A stretch of 64,000 nucleotides of DNA. Source: Hyphomicrobiales bacterium (lineage in GTDB: Bacteria > Pseudomonadota > Alphaproteobacteria > Rhizobiales > Beijerinckiaceae). Shown in pieces: positions 62,861 to 64,000 of the stretch; the first letter of the stretch is position 1, and each line of letters opens with the position of its first letter. The notes under the pieces are model-generated. The model ran no database searches. It had not been told where the DNA came from and worked only from the letters and a program-made list of their open reading frames with translations. The stretch spans positions 73,515 through 137,514 of the forward strand of contig UCBZ01000010.1 of NCBI GenBank assembly GCA_900470775.1, read 5' to 3'. The position numbers and the translations under genes are program-made.

Positions 62861-63027
62861 GTCTCGCTCGGAAACACCGGCCGTCTCAGTGGTCTGTCGT
62901 GATCCGTGATGCCCGCCGGCATCGGCATGCGCTATGCAACACACCACGGGCTGACCAGCGATGCGCTTCACCCGCGCTTGCTTCGGCAACGACATCCCGC
63001 AAGGCCCTCAGGTGAGAATGAATCGAT

Positions 63028-64000
63028 ATGAGTGACGGCCTGACCGCTTTGCATTCCCCCCGGCTCACATCGCCACCCGACGATCCCCGCTCGCTCCGCC
63101 GCCGCGAGGACCAGCGCTTCCTGACCGGCCAGGGCGACTATCTCGACGACCGGCCTGTGACGGACGAACTCTTCGCCGCCGTGCTGCGCTCGCCGCATGC
63201 CCATGCCACGATCGTCTCGATCGATACGGCAGCCGCCGCAGCCTTGCCAGGCGTGCACGGCGTGTACACCTCAGCCGATCTCGACGGACTGGGTCCGCTG
63301 CCGTCCTACATCGTCGTCGCGACCGTTGATCCCTTGATCGTACCGCCGCGCCTGCCCCTAGCCCATGAGCGCGTCCGCCATGTCGGCGATCCCGTTGCTT
63401 TCGTCGTCGCCGACAGTGCGGCGCTGGCACGCGAGGCCTGCGAGCATATCGTCGTCGATTACGACATCCTGCCCTCGGTCACCGAGCTGCGCAGCGCGCC
63501 CGAGCCGGATGCGGCGCAGATCTGGCCGGAGGCGCCGGGCAATCTCTCCTATCGCTTCCATCGCGGCGATGCGGCCCCGGTCGCGAAGGCTTTCGCCGAG
63601 GCGGCGCATGTCGTCACCTGCGACCTCGTCAACAACCGCATCGTCGCCGCCGCGCTCGAACCGCGCATCGCGGTCGGGCATTTCGATCCGGAAACCGGCG
63701 TCTATCATCTCGAAATCAGCGGCGCCTCGGTCCACGCCATCCGCCGCGAGCTGGCGGAGGGCGTCTTCGGCCTGCCGCTCGACAAGGTCCAGGTCTCCTG
63801 CCCCGATGTCGGCGGCGGCTTCGGCATGAAGAACGTCACCTATCCCGAACATGCGCTGGTGCTCTGGGCCGCGCGCAAGCTCGGCCGGCCGGTGCGCTGG
63901 AGCGCCGAGCGCATCGAGGATTTCACCGGCGGTATTCACAGCCGCGACAATGTCAGCACGGCGAAACTCGCGCTCGACCGGAAGGGGCGCTTTCTCGCGC
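63028..64000 (+). CDS. Molybdopterin-binding hydroxylase large subunit, partial (xanthine/CO dehydrogenase family)
   Basis: The first about 324 residues of a large subunit are seen, cut by the window end. It opens DPRSLRRREDQRFLTGQGDYLDD, then LRSPHAHATIVSID, VRHVGDPVAFVVADS and the molybdopterin loop VGGGFGMKN, typical of the CoxL/xanthine dehydrogenase family. The substrate cannot be named without the rest and the FAD and FeS subunits. The start at ATG 63028 is weakly supported. A short frame from 63018 stops at once. Confidence 0.9.
   Translation, partial: MSDGLTALHSPRLTSPPDDPRSLRRREDQRFLTGQGDYLDDRPVTDELFAAVLRSPHAHATIVSIDTAAAAALPGVHGVYTSADLDGLGPLPSYIVVATVDPLIVPPRLPLAHERVRHVGDPVAFVVADSAALAREACEHIVVDYDILPSVTELRSAPEPDAAQIWPEAPGNLSYRFHRGDAAPVAKAFAEAAHVVTCDLVNNRIVAAALEPRIAVGHFDPETGVYHLEISGASVHAIRRELAEGVFGLPLDKVQVSCPDVGGGFGMKNVTYPEHALVLWAARKLGRPVRWSAERIEDFTGGIHSRDNVSTAKLALDRKGRFLA

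Overview
This 64 kb window comes from a high-GC alphaproteobacterium of the order Hyphomicrobiales, most likely Bosea or a near relative. The taxonomic call is inference. It rests on a class I lysyl-tRNA synthetase, the proB-proA-nadD-rsfS-rlmH-envC-ctpA-yibQ-rppH gene order, and abundant short palindromic repeats whose hairpins carry GTCAT/ATGAC ends. No tRNA, rRNA, CRISPR array, insertion sequence or phage gene was found. The window looks like ordinary chromosome.

Layout. 0-10 kb: a family 3 solute-binding protein, an M20 amidohydrolase, lysK, a nitroreductase, a DUF808 membrane protein, and a beta-oxidation set (fused hydratase/dehydrogenase plus thiolase, with a divergent enoyl-CoA hydratase). 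10-14 kb: a tripartite tricarboxylate transporter (tctCBA) followed by a 64-residue membrane protein. 14-23 kb: an envelope block, with an apparently inactive trypsin-like protein divergent from a thioester-containing alpha-2-macroglobulin and penicillin-binding protein 1C. 23-28 kb: an RND efflux pump and adaptor, divergent from a TetR regulator across a palindromic operator.

28-41.5 kb is a C-P lyase (phosphonate) locus in two plus-strand units, phnCDE1E2 and phnGHIJKLM-DUF1045-acetyltransferase. They are separated by a minus-strand alpha/beta hydrolase and phnF. A two-repeat Pho box lies upstream of phnC and paired GT(A/C)TAGAC sites lie between phnF and phnG, so phosphate control plus PhnF control is likely. 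No phnN or phnP is present in the window.

41.5-51 kb: a soluble globin-coupled chemoreceptor, a methyltransferase, a glycosyltransferase and a SnoaL-like protein. Then comes a minus-strand ECF sigma / anti-sigma / subtilase trio, and a group of small basic proteins with rpsU and cspA. 51-60 kb: proline synthesis, NAD synthesis, ribosome maturation and cell-wall/RNA-processing genes in tight overlap. 60-64 kb: pgi, a FitAB-type toxin-antitoxin pair, and the 5' part of a molybdenum hydroxylase large subunit cut by the window end.

Three points stand out. First, paired-hairpin repeats sit between genes and inside them. One 99-bp copy adds exactly 33 codons to phnI, and the two arms of the elements differ by compensatory base changes. 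Second, in the sigma / anti-sigma / subtilase trio, the exported tail of the anti-sigma factor appears to share the fold order of a subtilase propeptide. Third, the trypsin-like protein beside the macroglobulin has lost all three catalytic positions.
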